Origin: UBA2882 sp045542735
Lineage (GTDB): Bacteria > Bacillota > Clostridia > Lachnospirales > Lachnospiraceae
Reading direction: 5' to 3'
Assembly (NCBI GenBank): GCA_045542735.1
Contig: JAZQLQ010000012.1
Coordinates: 1 to 64,000, forward strand
Length of the DNA: 64,000 bases
The notes beneath the pieces were generated by a model. It ran no database searches, was not told the DNA's origin, and worked only from the letters and a program-made list of their open reading frames with translations. Position numbers and translations under genes: made by a program. This document shows positions 1-7,961 of this stretch, piece by piece. How positions within the stretch are numbered: position 1 is the stretch's first letter; each line of letters starts with the position of its first letter.

Positions 1-19
1 AGATAAGGAGAGTGTAAAA

Positions 20-388
20 ATGGTTAGTAAAGAATCAAGACAGACAATTCGCATGAAAAAACACTATAGATTGCGTAGTTCTTTGAGTGGTACACCTGAA
101 AGACCGCGCCTTGCAGTGTTCAGAAGTAATAATCATATGTATGCTCAAATTATCGACGATACAGTTGGTAACACATTAGTTGCAGCTTCCACTCTTGAAA
201 AAGACGTAAAAGCTGAATTAAAGAAAACCAATGACGTTGAAGCAGCAGCATACCTTGGAACTGTTATTGCGAAAAAAGCATTAGACAAAGGTATTAAGAC
301 AGTAGTCTTTGATAGAGGCGGCTTTATATACCAGGGCAAAATTGCAGCATTGGCTGAGGCAGCAAGAGAAGCTGGCTTGGAATTTTAG
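20..388 (+). CDS. rplR: 50S ribosomal protein L18
   Basis: L18 binds 5S rRNA and helps attach it to the large subunit. The protein is 122 residues, the usual length. It shows the basic N-terminus, the family core near residues 22-40 (GTPERPRLAVFRSNNHMYAQ) and the C-terminal FDRGGFIYQGKIAALAEAAREAG signature region. The ATG follows the Shine-Dalgarno AAGGAG at positions 5-10. It is the first gene of the visible part of the spc operon; the taa at 4-6 may be the stop of an upstream rplF, which is outside the window. rpsE follows after 17 bases, so co-transcription is expected. Confidence 0.98.
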   Translation: MVSKESRQTIRMKKHYRLRSSLSGTPERPRLAVFRSNNHMYAQIIDDTVGNTLVAASTLEKDVKAELKKTNDVEAAAYLGTVIAKKALDKGIKTVVFDRGGFIYQGKIAALAEAAREAGLEF

Positions 389-405
389 GAAGGGAGAAAA
401 GACAC

Positions 406-915
406 ATGAAACGTACAATCATCGATACAACTAATATGGAACTTACTGAAAAAGTTGTTTCCATTAAACGTGTAACAAAGGTTGTTAAAGGTGGCCGTAA
501 CATGCGTTTTACAGCACTTGTTGTTGTAGGTGACGGCAACGGACACGTTGGAGCAGGTCTTGGAAAAGCTACTGAAATTCCTGAAGCAATCCGTAAAGGA
601 AAAGAAGATGCAATTAAGAGACTTGTTAGTGTTGCATTAGATGCAAACAACAGTATTACACATGATATCTACGGAAAATTCGGCAGCGCTACTGTACTTT
701 TAAAGAGAGCTCCCGAAGGTACCGGTGTTATCGCCGGTGGTCCTGCTCGTAACGTATGTGAGCTTGCAGGTATTAAAAACATCCGTACAAAATCTTTGGG
801 ATCCAACAATAAGCAGAACGTTGTTCTTGCAACTATTGAAGGATTAAGCCAGTTAAAGACTCCTGAAGAAGTAGCTAAAAAACGCGGTAAAGCAGTAAGC
901 GATATCTTAGCATAA
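406..915 (+). CDS. rpsE: 30S ribosomal protein S5
   Basis: S5 is a 169-residue 30S protein of the decoding region that contributes to translational accuracy. The N-terminal double-stranded RNA-binding-like domain shows VVKGGRNMRFTALVVVGDG and GHVGAGLGKATEIPEAIRKG (about residues 25-65), and the C-terminal domain carries APEGTGVIAGGPARNVCELAG and the SLGSNNKQNVV motif. It lies between rplR and rpmD with gaps of 17 and 14 bases, typical of the spc operon. The start ATG is preceded by AAGGGAG. Nothing is unusual. Confidence 0.98.
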   Translation: MKRTIIDTTNMELTEKVVSIKRVTKVVKGGRNMRFTALVVVGDGNGHVGAGLGKATEIPEAIRKGKEDAIKRLVSVALDANNSITHDIYGKFGSATVLLKRAPEGTGVIAGGPARNVCELAGIKNIRTKSLGSNNKQNVVLATIEGLSQLKTPEEVAKKRGKAVSDILA

Positions 916-929
916 GGAGGAAACGAAAA

Positions 930-1115
930 ATGGCAGATAAGAAAGTAAAAGTTACTTTGGTTAAATCCACAATTGGTGCAATTCCGAAGCACAAAGCTAC
1001 AGTTGCAGCTATGGGTTTAAGAAAGTTAAATAAAACTGTAGAATTACCTGATAATGATGCAACCAGAGGCATGATCAACCAGGTGAAACATTTAGTTAAA
1101 GTTGAAGAAGCATAA
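930..1115 (+). CDS. rpmD: 50S ribosomal protein L30
   Basis: L30 is a small 50S protein. The 61-residue product has the family pattern VTLVKSTIGAIPKHKATVAAMGLRKLN near its N-terminus and the VKHLVKVEE ending. The ATG at 930 follows AAGGAGG at 914-920. It sits between rpsE and rplO exactly as in other Firmicutes spc operons. The length matches bacterial L30 rather than the longer archaeal form. Confidence 0.97.
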   Translation: MADKKVKVTLVKSTIGAIPKHKATVAAMGLRKLNKTVELPDNDATRGMINQVKHLVKVEEA

Positions 1116-1136
1116 TCAGGTTAAGGAGGTGTGATC

Positions 1137-1577
1137 ATGGAATTATCAAACTTAAGACCTGCTGAAGGTTCTAAACACAGTGATAATTTTAGAAGAGGCC
1201 GTGGACACGGATCAGGTAACGGCAAGACCGCCGGTAAAGGCCACAAGGGACAGAAAGCTCGTTCCGGAGCTCCCAGAATCGGTTTTGAAGGTGGACAGAT
1301 GCCTTTATACAGAAGAATCCCCAAACGTGGATTCAAGAATAGAAATTCTAAAGAAATCGTTAGCATTAACGTAGCAACTTTGGAAAGATTCGATAATGGT
1401 GCAGTAGTTGATGTAGAAGCATTAATGAATGCAGGTATCATCAAAGATGCAGCAGACGGAGTTAAGATCCTCGGAAACGGAGAACTTACCAAAAAGCTTA
1501 CAGTTAAAGTAGATGCATTCAGCGCATCCGCTAAAGAAAAAATTGAAGCAGTTGGTGGAACAGCAGAGGTGATCTAA
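1137..1577 (+). CDS. rplO: 50S ribosomal protein L15
   Basis: L15 is a late-assembling 50S protein. The 146-residue product carries the glycine-rich basic N-terminal stretch RRGRGHGSGNGKTAGKGHKG and the motif FEGGQMPLYRRIPKRGF. I start it at ATG 1137 because AAGGAGGT at 1123-1130 lies six bases upstream; an in-frame GTG at 1131 would abut the Shine-Dalgarno. Its stop taa (1575-1577) shares a base with the secY ATG at 1577, which suggests translational coupling to secY. Confidence 0.97.
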   Translation: MELSNLRPAEGSKHSDNFRRGRGHGSGNGKTAGKGHKGQKARSGAPRIGFEGGQMPLYRRIPKRGFKNRNSKEIVSINVATLERFDNGAVVDVEALMNAGIIKDAADGVKILGNGELTKKLTVKVDAFSASAKEKIEAVGGTAEVI

Positions 1578-2896
1578 TGTTACAAACCTTAAAAAATGCC
1601 TTTAAGGTGAAGGAAGTCAGAAATAAGCTTTTATTTACTCTTGGAATGTTAGTTGTCATCCGTTTTGGATGTCAGCTACCCGTTCCGGGTATTAACAGAG
1701 ACTGGTTTGCACAGTGGTTTTCCCAGAATACAGGTGGTGATTTCGGATTTTTGGATGCATTTACCGGTGGTTCATTCCTGAGCATGTCCGTATTTGCACT
1801 GAATATTACTCCGTACATTACATCATCTATCATTATGCAGTTGTTGACCATTGCGATTCCCAAATTAGAGGAAATGCAGAAGGAAGGCGAGGATGGACGT
1901 AAGAAAATCCAGACTATTACACGTTATGTGACAATCGGTCTTGCACTGATTGAAGCATCTGCAATCGCAATCGGATTTGGTAACCAGGGCTTGCTGGCAG
2001 GCGATATTGTAGCAATGGATTATGTTGTTATTATCGCATCCTTAACAGCAGGTAGTGCGTTCCTGATGTGGGTTGGTGAACAGATTACAGAAAAAGGCGT
2101 AGGAAATGGTATTTCCATCGTGTTGGTAATCAACATCATTTCCAGAATTCCTCAGGATTTTGCGAACCTGTATGACCAGTTTGTAAAAGGTGCTGAGACA
2201 ATTGCTTTGGGAGTTGTTGCAGCGGTTGTTATCTTAGCTGTGGTAATCGGTATGATTATCTTAACAGTTTTGTTAAACAGCGGACTCCGCAAAATTCCTG
2301 TGCAGTACGCAAAGAAAATTCAGGGAAGAAAAGCTGTAGGCGGACAGAGCTCCGTGATTCCTTTAAAAATCAATACAGCCGGTGTTATTCCGATTATCTT
2401 TGCTTCTTCGCTTATGCAGTTCCCGGTTATCATTTGTAATATCTTAGGATATTCCGGAACCGGTGTGTGGGCAGAGATTTTAAAAGGCTTAAATTCCAAT
2501 AACTGGTGTAAGCCCAGTGCGCCGCAGTATTCAATCGGTCTTGTGGTATATGTGATTTTAGTTATATTCTTTGCATATTTCTATACATCCATTACTTTCA
2601 ATCCGATGGAAGTGGCAAACAATATAAAAAAACAGGGTGGTTTTGTTCCCGGTGTAAGACCCGGTAAGCCTACCCAGGAATATTTTTCAAAAATTCTTAC
2701 CTATATCATTTTTATCGGTGCATGCGGACTTTTGATTTTATCCGTTATTCCTTTTGTATTTAACGGTGTGTTCGGTGCAAGCGTTTCCTTTGGTGGAACA
2801 AGCTTGATTATTATCGTCAGCGTTGTTCTGGAGACGGTAAAACAGATTGAATCCTTATTGTTGGTAAGAAACTATAAAGGTTTTTTAAATGACTAG
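1577..2896 (+). CDS. secY: Sec translocon channel subunit SecY
   Basis: SecY is the membrane pore of the Sec translocon, working with SecE/SecG and driven by SecA or the ribosome. The 439-residue protein has the ten hydrophobic segments expected of the family. Visible signatures are the N-terminal FGCQLPVPGIN, the plug-region FLDAFTGGSF, MLNITPYI-type sequence near residue 75, the cytoplasmic loop QYAKKIQGRKAVGGQSSVIPLKIN (about residues 244-267) and FNPMEVANNIKKQGGFVPGVRPG in the large C-terminal cytoplasmic loop. The TAATG overlap with rplO and the 78-base gap to adk fit the standard spc operon. Confidence 0.98.
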   Translation: MLQTLKNAFKVKEVRNKLLFTLGMLVVIRFGCQLPVPGINRDWFAQWFSQNTGGDFGFLDAFTGGSFLSMSVFALNITPYITSSIIMQLLTIAIPKLEEMQKEGEDGRKKIQTITRYVTIGLALIEASAIAIGFGNQGLLAGDIVAMDYVVIIASLTAGSAFLMWVGEQITEKGVGNGISIVLVINIISRIPQDFANLYDQFVKGAETIALGVVAAVVILAVVIGMIILTVLLNSGLRKIPVQYAKKIQGRKAVGGQSSVIPLKINTAGVIPIIFASSLMQFPVIICNILGYSGTGVWAEILKGLNSNNWCKPSAPQYSIGLVVYVILVIFFAYFYTSITFNPMEVANNIKKQGGFVPGVRPGKPTQEYFSKILTYIIFIGACGLLILSVIPFVFNGVFGASVSFGGTSLIIIVSVVLETVKQIESLLLVRNYKGFLND

Positions 2897-2974
2897 ATTT
2901 TAAAGACATGTGCATTCTGGGACAGGTGGGTTTCCGCTTTGTCCCATGAATTGCATATACGCTCGGAGGTTAAA

Positions 2975-3619
2975 ATGAAAATTATTATGTTAGGTGCTCC
3001 CGGAGCAGGAAAAGGCACACAGGCTAAGATGATCGCTGATAAATACAGCGTTCCTCATATTTCTACCGGTGACATTTTTAGAGCAAACATCAAAAATGGT
3101 ACAGAGCTTGGTATGGAAGCAAAAAAATATATGGACCAGGGTCAGTTGGTTCCCGATGAACTGACAGTAAAAATCCTTCTTGACCGTGTGGCACAGGATG
3201 ACTGTAAAAACGGTTATGTATTAGATGGATTCCCCCGTACTATTCCTCAGGCAAATGTATTGGATGAAGCATTAAACAAGCTTGGTGAGAAAATTGATTT
3301 TGCTGTGAATGTAGATGTTCCCGATGAGAATATCATCAGAAGAATGGGTGGCAGAAGAGCATGTGTATCCTGTGGAGCAACATATCATATTGAACACGTT
3401 CCCCCCAAAGCAGAGGGTATTTGTGATAGATGTAACAGCGAATTGATCTTAAGAGACGATGATAAACCGGAAACAGTAAAGAATCGTCTGGAGATTTATC
3501 ATGAGCAGACACAGCCTTTGATTGAGTTTTATGAAGCAAAAGGCGTACTCAAAAATGTAGACGGTACAGTAGATATGAAAGATGTATTTGCTGCAATCGT
3601 AAGTATCTTGGGAGAATAG
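2975..3619 (+). CDS. adk: Adenylate kinase (zinc-lid type)
   Basis: Adenylate kinase interconverts ATP + AMP and 2 ADP in the cytosol. The P-loop is GAPGAGKGTQ near residue 7, the AMP-binding motif is HISTGDIFRANI, and DGFPRTIPQA is the conserved arginine segment. The LID domain carries two CxxC pairs (CVSC and CDRC, about residues 128-150), so this is the long zinc-binding form common in Gram-positives. The chosen ATG at 2975 follows CGGAGGT (2964-2970) and gives 214 residues, the normal length. An upstream in-frame ATG at 2939 would add 12 atypical residues before the Shine-Dalgarno. map starts three bases after the stop. Confidence 0.97.
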   Translation: MKIIMLGAPGAGKGTQAKMIADKYSVPHISTGDIFRANIKNGTELGMEAKKYMDQGQLVPDELTVKILLDRVAQDDCKNGYVLDGFPRTIPQANVLDEALNKLGEKIDFAVNVDVPDENIIRRMGGRRACVSCGATYHIEHVPPKAEGICDRCNSELILRDDDKPETVKNRLEIYHEQTQPLIEFYEAKGVLKNVDGTVDMKDVFAAIVSILGE

Positions 3620-3622
3620 GAA

Positions 3623-4378
3623 ATGGCTGTTTCAATTAAATCTGCAAGAGAAATCGAATTGATGCGCGAATCCTGTAAGTTGCTTGCCGATGTGTTTGCA
3701 CAGATGGGAGAGGCCATTAAGCCGGGTGTCTCCACTATGGAGATTAATGATCTGGGAGATAAACTGATCCGTGCACATGGATGTATCCCTAATTTTTATC
3801 ACTACAACGGCTATCCTGCTTCTGTATGTACATCGGTCAATGAAGCGGTTGTTCATGGGATTCCCAGCAAGGATCGTATTTTAAAAGATGGTGACATCAT
3901 TAGTCTGGATGCAGGTCTTATTTATAAAGGATATCATTCAGATATGGCCAGAACCTTTGCAGTTGGTGAAATCAGTGAAGAAGCCAAGTTATTGATTGAA
4001 AGAACCAAACAAAGTTTCTTCGAAGGAATTAAAATGGCAAAAGAAGGCAATCATCTTTACGATATATCCAATGCCATTGATGGCTATATCAGCCAGTTTG
4101 GTTATGGCATCGTAAGAGATTTGGTGGGACACGGTATCGGTACTCATCTTCACGAGGATCCCCAGATTCCCAACTTTGCACAGCGCAGAAGAGGTATGAA
4201 GCTTTATGCGGGAATGACCTTTGCCATTGAACCCATGATTAATATGGGAACCGGTGATGTTGACTGGCTGGATGATGATTGGACGGTTGTGTCGGCTGAT
4301 AACAGCTTGTCTGCCCATTATGAAAATACGATTCTGATTACGCCGGATGGCGAACCGGAAATCCTGACATTAATATAG
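3623..4378 (+). CDS. map: Methionine aminopeptidase, type I
   Basis: This enzyme removes the initiator methionine from nascent proteins and is a dinuclear metalloprotease. All five metal ligands can be seen in family context: the Asp pair in SLDAGLIYKGYHSDMARTF, the His in GHGIGTHLHE, the Glu in FAIEPMIN and the final Glu in HYENTILIT. At 251 residues with no N-terminal zinc-finger extension it is the type Ia bacterial form. It is packed between adk (3 bases) and the KOW gene (10 bases), the common Firmicutes arrangement. Confidence 0.97.
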   Translation: MAVSIKSAREIELMRESCKLLADVFAQMGEAIKPGVSTMEINDLGDKLIRAHGCIPNFYHYNGYPASVCTSVNEAVVHGIPSKDRILKDGDIISLDAGLIYKGYHSDMARTFAVGEISEEAKLLIERTKQSFFEGIKMAKEGNHLYDISNAIDGYISQFGYGIVRDLVGHGIGTHLHEDPQIPNFAQRRRGMKLYAGMTFAIEPMINMGTGDVDWLDDDWTVVSADNSLSAHYENTILITPDGEPEILTLI

Positions 4379-4388
4379 AGGGAATAAG

Positions 4389-4664
4389 ATGATCGGAAAT
4401 ATTGCAGTATCAATGGCAGGGCACGATAAAGGCCATGTATATGTCATTGTAAAAGAAGATGCTGAATATGTATATTTGTGTGACGGAAGCCTGAAAGTTT
4501 TGGAGAAACCCAAAAAGAAGTCAGTCAAACATGTAGCGGTGAATAAAACATATGATATCGGAGAGACCGGTGCTAAGCTACAAAATGGCAAACAGGTTTA
4601 CGACCATGAAATCAAGAGAACCATTAAACTTTATAAAATGCATGTAAATAATGCGGAGGTATGA
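4389..4664 (+). CDS. KOW-domain RNA-binding protein (L14e-like)
   Basis: A 91-residue protein starting with a KOW-like beta strand pattern (IGNIAVSMAGHDKGHVYVIV), followed by YVYLCDGSLKVLEKPKKKS and a lysine-rich middle. Proteins of this type, often annotated as KOW-domain RNA-binding or ribosomal L14e-like, sit between map and infA in many Clostridia. A ribosome-associated or RNA-binding role is inferred from the domain and operon position; no specific function is established from the sequence. infA begins one base after its stop. Confidence 0.8.
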   Translation: MIGNIAVSMAGHDKGHVYVIVKEDAEYVYLCDGSLKVLEKPKKKSVKHVAVNKTYDIGETGAKLQNGKQVYDHEIKRTIKLYKMHVNNAEV

Positions 4665-4665
4665 T

Positions 4666-4884
4666 ATGTCAAAAGCAGATGTAATCGAAATTGAAGGAAC
4701 AGTAGTTGAGAAATTACCCAATACCATGTTTCAGGTAGAGTTGGAAAACGGACACAAAGTATTAGCCCACATCAGTGGAAAGTTAAGACAGAACTTCATC
4801 CGTATCCTTCCCGGAGACAAGGTAACCTTGGAATTGTCCCCCTATGATTTATCCAAAGGAAGAATCATTTGGAGAGATAAATAA
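4666..4884 (+). CDS. infA: Translation initiation factor IF-1
   Basis: IF-1 occupies the 30S A site during initiation. The 72-residue OB-fold protein shows MSKADVIEIEGTVVEKLPN, FQVELENGHKVLAHISGK and IRILPGDKVTLELSPYDLSKGRI, matching the family end to end. Two ATGs follow GCGGAGGT (4653-4660), at 4661 and 4666; only the second is in frame and it gives the standard length. A further in-frame ATG at 4651 would place the Shine-Dalgarno inside the coding region, so it is not used. Confidence 0.97.
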   Translation: MSKADVIEIEGTVVEKLPNTMFQVELENGHKVLAHISGKLRQNFIRILPGDKVTLELSPYDLSKGRIIWRDK

Positions 4885-4894
4885 AAATGTTTAA

Positions 4895-4929
4895 AAGGGA
4901 TTGCATTCAGTAATCCCTTGTGTTATAAT
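4895..4929 (+). promoter_or_regulatory. Internal promoter before rpmJ, with overlapping hairpin
   Basis: A -35 TTGCAT (4901-4906), 17-base spacer and -10 TATAAT (4924-4929) with an extended TG (921-922 of this thousand) form a good sigma-A promoter. The -35 is embedded in a stem-loop, AAGGGATT (4895-4902) pairing with AATCCCTT (4912-4919). The promoter would add transcription of rpmJ and the alpha operon genes downstream, independent of the spc operon read-through. The hairpin lacks a T-tract and is not called a terminator. Confidence 0.65.
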
Positions 4930-4963
4930 GTAAAACGGTCTTTTTGTGAAAGGAGGGTTTAAC

Positions 4964-5077
4964 GTGAAAGTTAGATCATCAGTAAAACCAATTTGCGAAA
5001 AATGCAAAGTAATTAAAAGAAAAGGGAAAATCAGAATCATCTGTGAGAATCCCAAACACAAACAGGTACAAGGATAA
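4964..5077 (+). CDS. rpmJ: 50S ribosomal protein L36 (GTG start, zinc-binding form)
   Basis: L36 is the smallest 50S protein. The reading frame from GTG 4964 encodes 37 residues, the exact family length, reading MKVRSSVKPICEKCKVIKRK then GKIRIICENPKHKQVQG. The zinc ligands Cys11, Cys14, Cys27 and His32 are all present, so this is the zinc-ribbon (C+) paralog. AAGGAGGG at 4950-4957 lies six bases before the GTG. It is easily missed because of its size and start codon. The context infA-rpmJ-rpsM is standard. Confidence 0.96.
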   Translation: MKVRSSVKPICEKCKVIKRKGKIRIICENPKHKQVQG

Positions 5078-5128
5078 TCCACAATAAACAGACCAAGTGG
5101 AAGCTTTATCGGTGAAAAAGCGGCTGAA

Positions 5129-5279
5129 AGCACAAATCCTGCCGTCATCAGGATGTGCTGTTAAGATAATTGAACGTAGATGAGCCTACGGGAGATTACT
5201 TATTGATACCGAGAAGACGTTATCTTTAGTATCGGAAAGATCGGGTAGATACCCGGTTGGGGATGAGAGCATCCCCCAG
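5129..5279 (+). ncRNA. Structured RNA region upstream of rpsM (candidate leader)
   Basis: The 242 bases between rpmJ and rpsM hold no gene but contain five consecutive stem-loops. AGCAC/GTGCT plus ATCCTG/CAGGAT form 5129-5159; CGTAG/CTACG form 5175-5190; GATAC/GTATC form 5205-5233; CGGGT/ACCCG close on AGAT at 5242-5255; GGGGATG/CATCCCC close on AGAG at 5259-5276. No T-tract follows any of them. By analogy with other ribosomal operons, where S4 or another primary binder represses the alpha operon from its leader, an autoregulatory role is possible. That is inference; I do not recognise a named RNA family here. Confidence 0.5.
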
Positions 5280-5319
5280 TCAATTAGTAACTTATTAAAC
5301 AAATGGAGGAATTTTTAAA

Positions 5320-5688
5320 ATGGCTCGTATTGCAGGTGTTGACTTACCCAGAGACAAACGTGTTGAAATCGGTCTTACTTACATCTACGGTATTGGTAGA
5401 GTAAGCGCAACCCGTATTTTAACAGAAGCAAAAGTAAATCCCGACACACGTTGTAGAGATTTAACAGACGAAGAAGTTAAAAGAATCAGTGAAGTAATCG
5501 ACGCTACTCAGATGGTAGAAGGTGATTTAAGAAGAGAAATCGCTTTGAACATCAAGAGATTACAGGAGATCGGTTGCTACAGAGGTATTCGTCACAGAAA
5601 AGGACTTCCGGTTCGTGGTCAGAAGACTAAGACAAACGCTAGAACCAGAAAAGGTCCTAAGAGAACAGTAGCAAACAAGAAAAAATAA
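5320..5688 (+). CDS. rpsM: 30S ribosomal protein S13
   Basis: S13 sits in the head of the 30S subunit and contacts the 50S and the P-site tRNA. The 122-residue product begins MARIAGVDLPRDKRVEIGLTYIYGIG, has the helix-two-turn-helix segment and ends in the basic tail GLPVRGQKTKTNARTRKGPKRT followed by a lysine run. The ATG follows TGGAGGA at 5304-5310. It opens the alpha operon block (rpsM, rpsK, rpsD, rpoA, rplQ) immediately after the structured RNA region. Confidence 0.97.
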   Translation: MARIAGVDLPRDKRVEIGLTYIYGIGRVSATRILTEAKVNPDTRCRDLTDEEVKRISEVIDATQMVEGDLRREIALNIKRLQEIGCYRGIRHRKGLPVRGQKTKTNARTRKGPKRTVANKKK

Positions 5689-5723
5689 TCAAAGCATATT
5701 GAAGAAAGTAGGTTAGTTTAAAA

Positions 5724-6122
5724 ATGGCTAAAAAAGTAGCAACTAAAAAAGTTACAAAAAAGCGTGTTAAGAAAAACGTTGAACGCGGACAGGCACATAT
5801 TCAGTCTTCTTTTAATAACACAATCGTTACATTAACAGATACTGAAGGTAATGCTTTAAGCTGGGCAAGTGCCGGTGGTCTTGGTTTTAGAGGTTCAAGA
5901 AAATCTACTCCTTATGCAGCACAGATGGCAGCTGAGACTGCAACAAAAGCAGCATTAATTCATGGATTAAAAACAGTAGATGTATTCGTTAAAGGACCCG
6001 GTTCAGGACGTGAAGCAGCAATTCGTGCACTTCAGGCTTGCGGTTTGGAAGTTACAAGTATCAGAGACGTAACTCCCGTACCTCATAACGGATGCCGCCC
6101 TCCCAAACGTCGTCGTGTATAA
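5724..6122 (+). CDS. rpsK: 30S ribosomal protein S11
   Basis: S11 forms part of the 30S platform and mRNA exit cleft. The 132-residue product has a lysine-rich N-terminal extension, then the family core beginning GQAHIQSSFNNTIVTLTD and the signature DVTPVPHNGCRPPKRRRV at the C-terminus. It follows rpsM after 35 bases. Nothing unusual. Confidence 0.97.
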   Translation: MAKKVATKKVTKKRVKKNVERGQAHIQSSFNNTIVTLTDTEGNALSWASAGGLGFRGSRKSTPYAAQMAAETATKAALIHGLKTVDVFVKGPGSGREAAIRALQACGLEVTSIRDVTPVPHNGCRPPKRRRV

Positions 6123-6194
6123 TGACGAGTTGGCGGATGGTATATCTGTGCAAAGATTTTTAGTATATTAGTTTTTTTAAGCATGTTGGAAGAA

Positions 6195-6210
6195 AGTGCA
6201 TACGTGCACT
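6195..6210 (+). other. Hairpin upstream of rpsD
   Basis: AGTGCA (6195-6200) and TGCACT (6205-6210) form a perfect six-base-pair stem on the loop TACG, 27 bases before the rpsD start. A T-rich run lies before it rather than after it, so it is not a terminator on this strand. It could be a protein-binding or RNA-processing site in the 114-base rpsK-rpsD gap. Confidence 0.4.
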
Positions 6211-6236
6211 GTAAACAATAGTAGGAGGAAAATAAA

Positions 6237-6830
6237 ATGGCAGTAAATAGAGTTCCTGTATTAAAAAGATGCAGATCTTTAGACTTAGATCCCGTATATT
6301 TGGGATATGACAAAAAATCCAATCGTAAATCCGCTAGAGCCGGAAAGAAAATGAGCGAGTATGGTTTACAGTTAAGAGAAAAACAGAAAGCTAAATTCAT
6401 CTACGGGGTATTGGAGAAACCTTTCAGAAACTATTATGAAAAAGCTGATAGAATGAAAGGTATGACCGGTGAAAACTTAATGACAATGTTAGAGACCAGA
6501 TTAGACAATGTTATCTTCCGTCTTGGTTTTGCAAGAACAAGAAGAGAAGCTAGACAGGTTGTTGGTCACAAACATGTATTAGTAAACGGTAAACAGGTTA
6601 ACATCCCTTCTTACTTAATTAAAGCCGGTGATGTAATCGAAATCAGAGAAAAATCTAAGAGCTTACAGAGATACAAAGATATCGTAGAAGTAACAGGCGG
6701 AAGATTAGTTCCCGAATGGTTAGATCAGGATTTAGAAGGTTTAAAAGGAACTGTAAAAGCACTCCCTACAAGAGAACAGATCGATGTTCCCGTTAATGAG
6801 ATGCTTATCGTCGAGTTATACTCCAAATAA
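6237..6830 (+). CDS. rpsD: 30S ribosomal protein S4 (zinc-independent form)
   Basis: S4 nucleates 30S body assembly and in many bacteria also represses its own operon. The 197-residue product has the conserved YGLQLREKQKAKFIYGVLE region and an S4 RNA-binding domain at about residues 85-150 (LETRLDNVIFRLGFARTRREARQ, HKHVLVNGKQVNIPSYLI). The N-terminus carries only one cysteine, so the four-cysteine zinc knuckle of C+ S4 proteins is absent. It lies between rpsK and rpoA, the classic alpha operon order. Confidence 0.97.
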   Translation: MAVNRVPVLKRCRSLDLDPVYLGYDKKSNRKSARAGKKMSEYGLQLREKQKAKFIYGVLEKPFRNYYEKADRMKGMTGENLMTMLETRLDNVIFRLGFARTRREARQVVGHKHVLVNGKQVNIPSYLIKAGDVIEIREKSKSLQRYKDIVEVTGGRLVPEWLDQDLEGLKGTVKALPTREQIDVPVNEMLIVELYSK

Positions 6831-6857
6831 TAACCAGTTTGTAAGGAGGGTATTGCA

Positions 6858-7817
6858 GTGTTTGATTTTGAGAGACCTAATATTGAAGTTACAGAAATCT
6901 CAGAAGATAAAAAATATGGAAGATTCGTTGTTGAGCCTTTGGAGAGAGGCTATGGTATTACCCTTGGCAATTCTTTAAGAAGAATTATGCTCTCTTCCTT
7001 ACCCGGCGCAGCAGTGAGCCAGGTAAAAATTGAGGGTGTATTGCATGAATTCAGTTCCATTCCGGGTGTAAAGGAAGATGTGACAGAAATCATCATGAAC
7101 TTGAAGAGCCTTGCAATCAAAAATTCCAGTTCATCCAATGAGCCCAAAACCGCATACATTGAGTATGAAGGTGAAGGTGTTGTTAGAGCGTCCGATATCC
7201 AGGTTGATTCTGATATCGAGATTATCAACAAGGATCAGGTTATCGCTACATTAAGCGGTGGCAAAGATTGCAAATTGTATATGGAAATCACCATTACAAA
7301 AGGTAGAGGTTATGCAAGTTCTGACAAGAACAAAAACGATGATCTGCCTATCGGCGTAATCGCTGTAGATTCCATCTATACACCTGTTGAAAGAGTAAAT
7401 CTGACTGTAGAAAATACCCGTGTAGGCCAGATTACAGATTTTGACAAACTGACATTAGATGTATATACAAACGGAACTTTAGTTCCCGATGAGGCTGTCA
7501 GCCTCGCAGCTAAAGTACTTAGCGAGCACCTTAAACTCTTCATCGACTTATCTGAAAACGCAAAGAGCGCAGAAGTTATGATCGAAAAAGAAGATGATGA
7601 AAAGGAAAAAGTACTCGAAATGAGTATCGACGAATTAGAATTATCTGTTCGTTCCTACAACTGCTTGAAGAGAGCAGGCATCAACACTGTTGAAGAGTTA
7701 ACAAACAAAACTCCTGATGATATGATGAAAGTCCGTAACTTGGGACGTAAATCTTTAGAAGAAGTTTTGGCAAAATTAAAAGAATTAGGTCTTGAGTTGA
7801 ATTCCAGCGAGGAATAA
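6858..7817 (+). CDS. rpoA: RNA polymerase alpha subunit
   Basis: The alpha subunit dimerises to seed RNA polymerase assembly and contacts UP elements and activators. The 319-residue protein has the N-terminal assembly domain (GITLGNSLRRIMLSSLPGAA at about residues 35-54, NTRVGQITDFDKLTLDVYTNG near 190) and the C-terminal DNA-binding domain (LELSVRSYNCLKRAGINTV through VRNLGRKSLEEV). The start is GTG 6858, eight bases after AAGGAGGG. Length and domain order are normal. Confidence 0.98.
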   Translation: MFDFERPNIEVTEISEDKKYGRFVVEPLERGYGITLGNSLRRIMLSSLPGAAVSQVKIEGVLHEFSSIPGVKEDVTEIIMNLKSLAIKNSSSSNEPKTAYIEYEGEGVVRASDIQVDSDIEIINKDQVIATLSGGKDCKLYMEITITKGRGYASSDKNKNDDLPIGVIAVDSIYTPVERVNLTVENTRVGQITDFDKLTLDVYTNGTLVPDEAVSLAAKVLSEHLKLFIDLSENAKSAEVMIEKEDDEKEKVLEMSIDELELSVRSYNCLKRAGINTVEELTNKTPDDMMKVRNLGRKSLEEVLAKLKELGLELNSSEE

Positions 7818-7961
7818 GACGAAAGAGCAAAGAAATGATGATTGACATGCAGAATAAGTCCAAAGAGCGTCTGCGTGTACACTCATAAATGGCAACAAAC
7901 CTGCTGGGTATATAAGACCAATGAGCGATGCCCGGTAGCACCATGAATGGAGGATTTAAAA

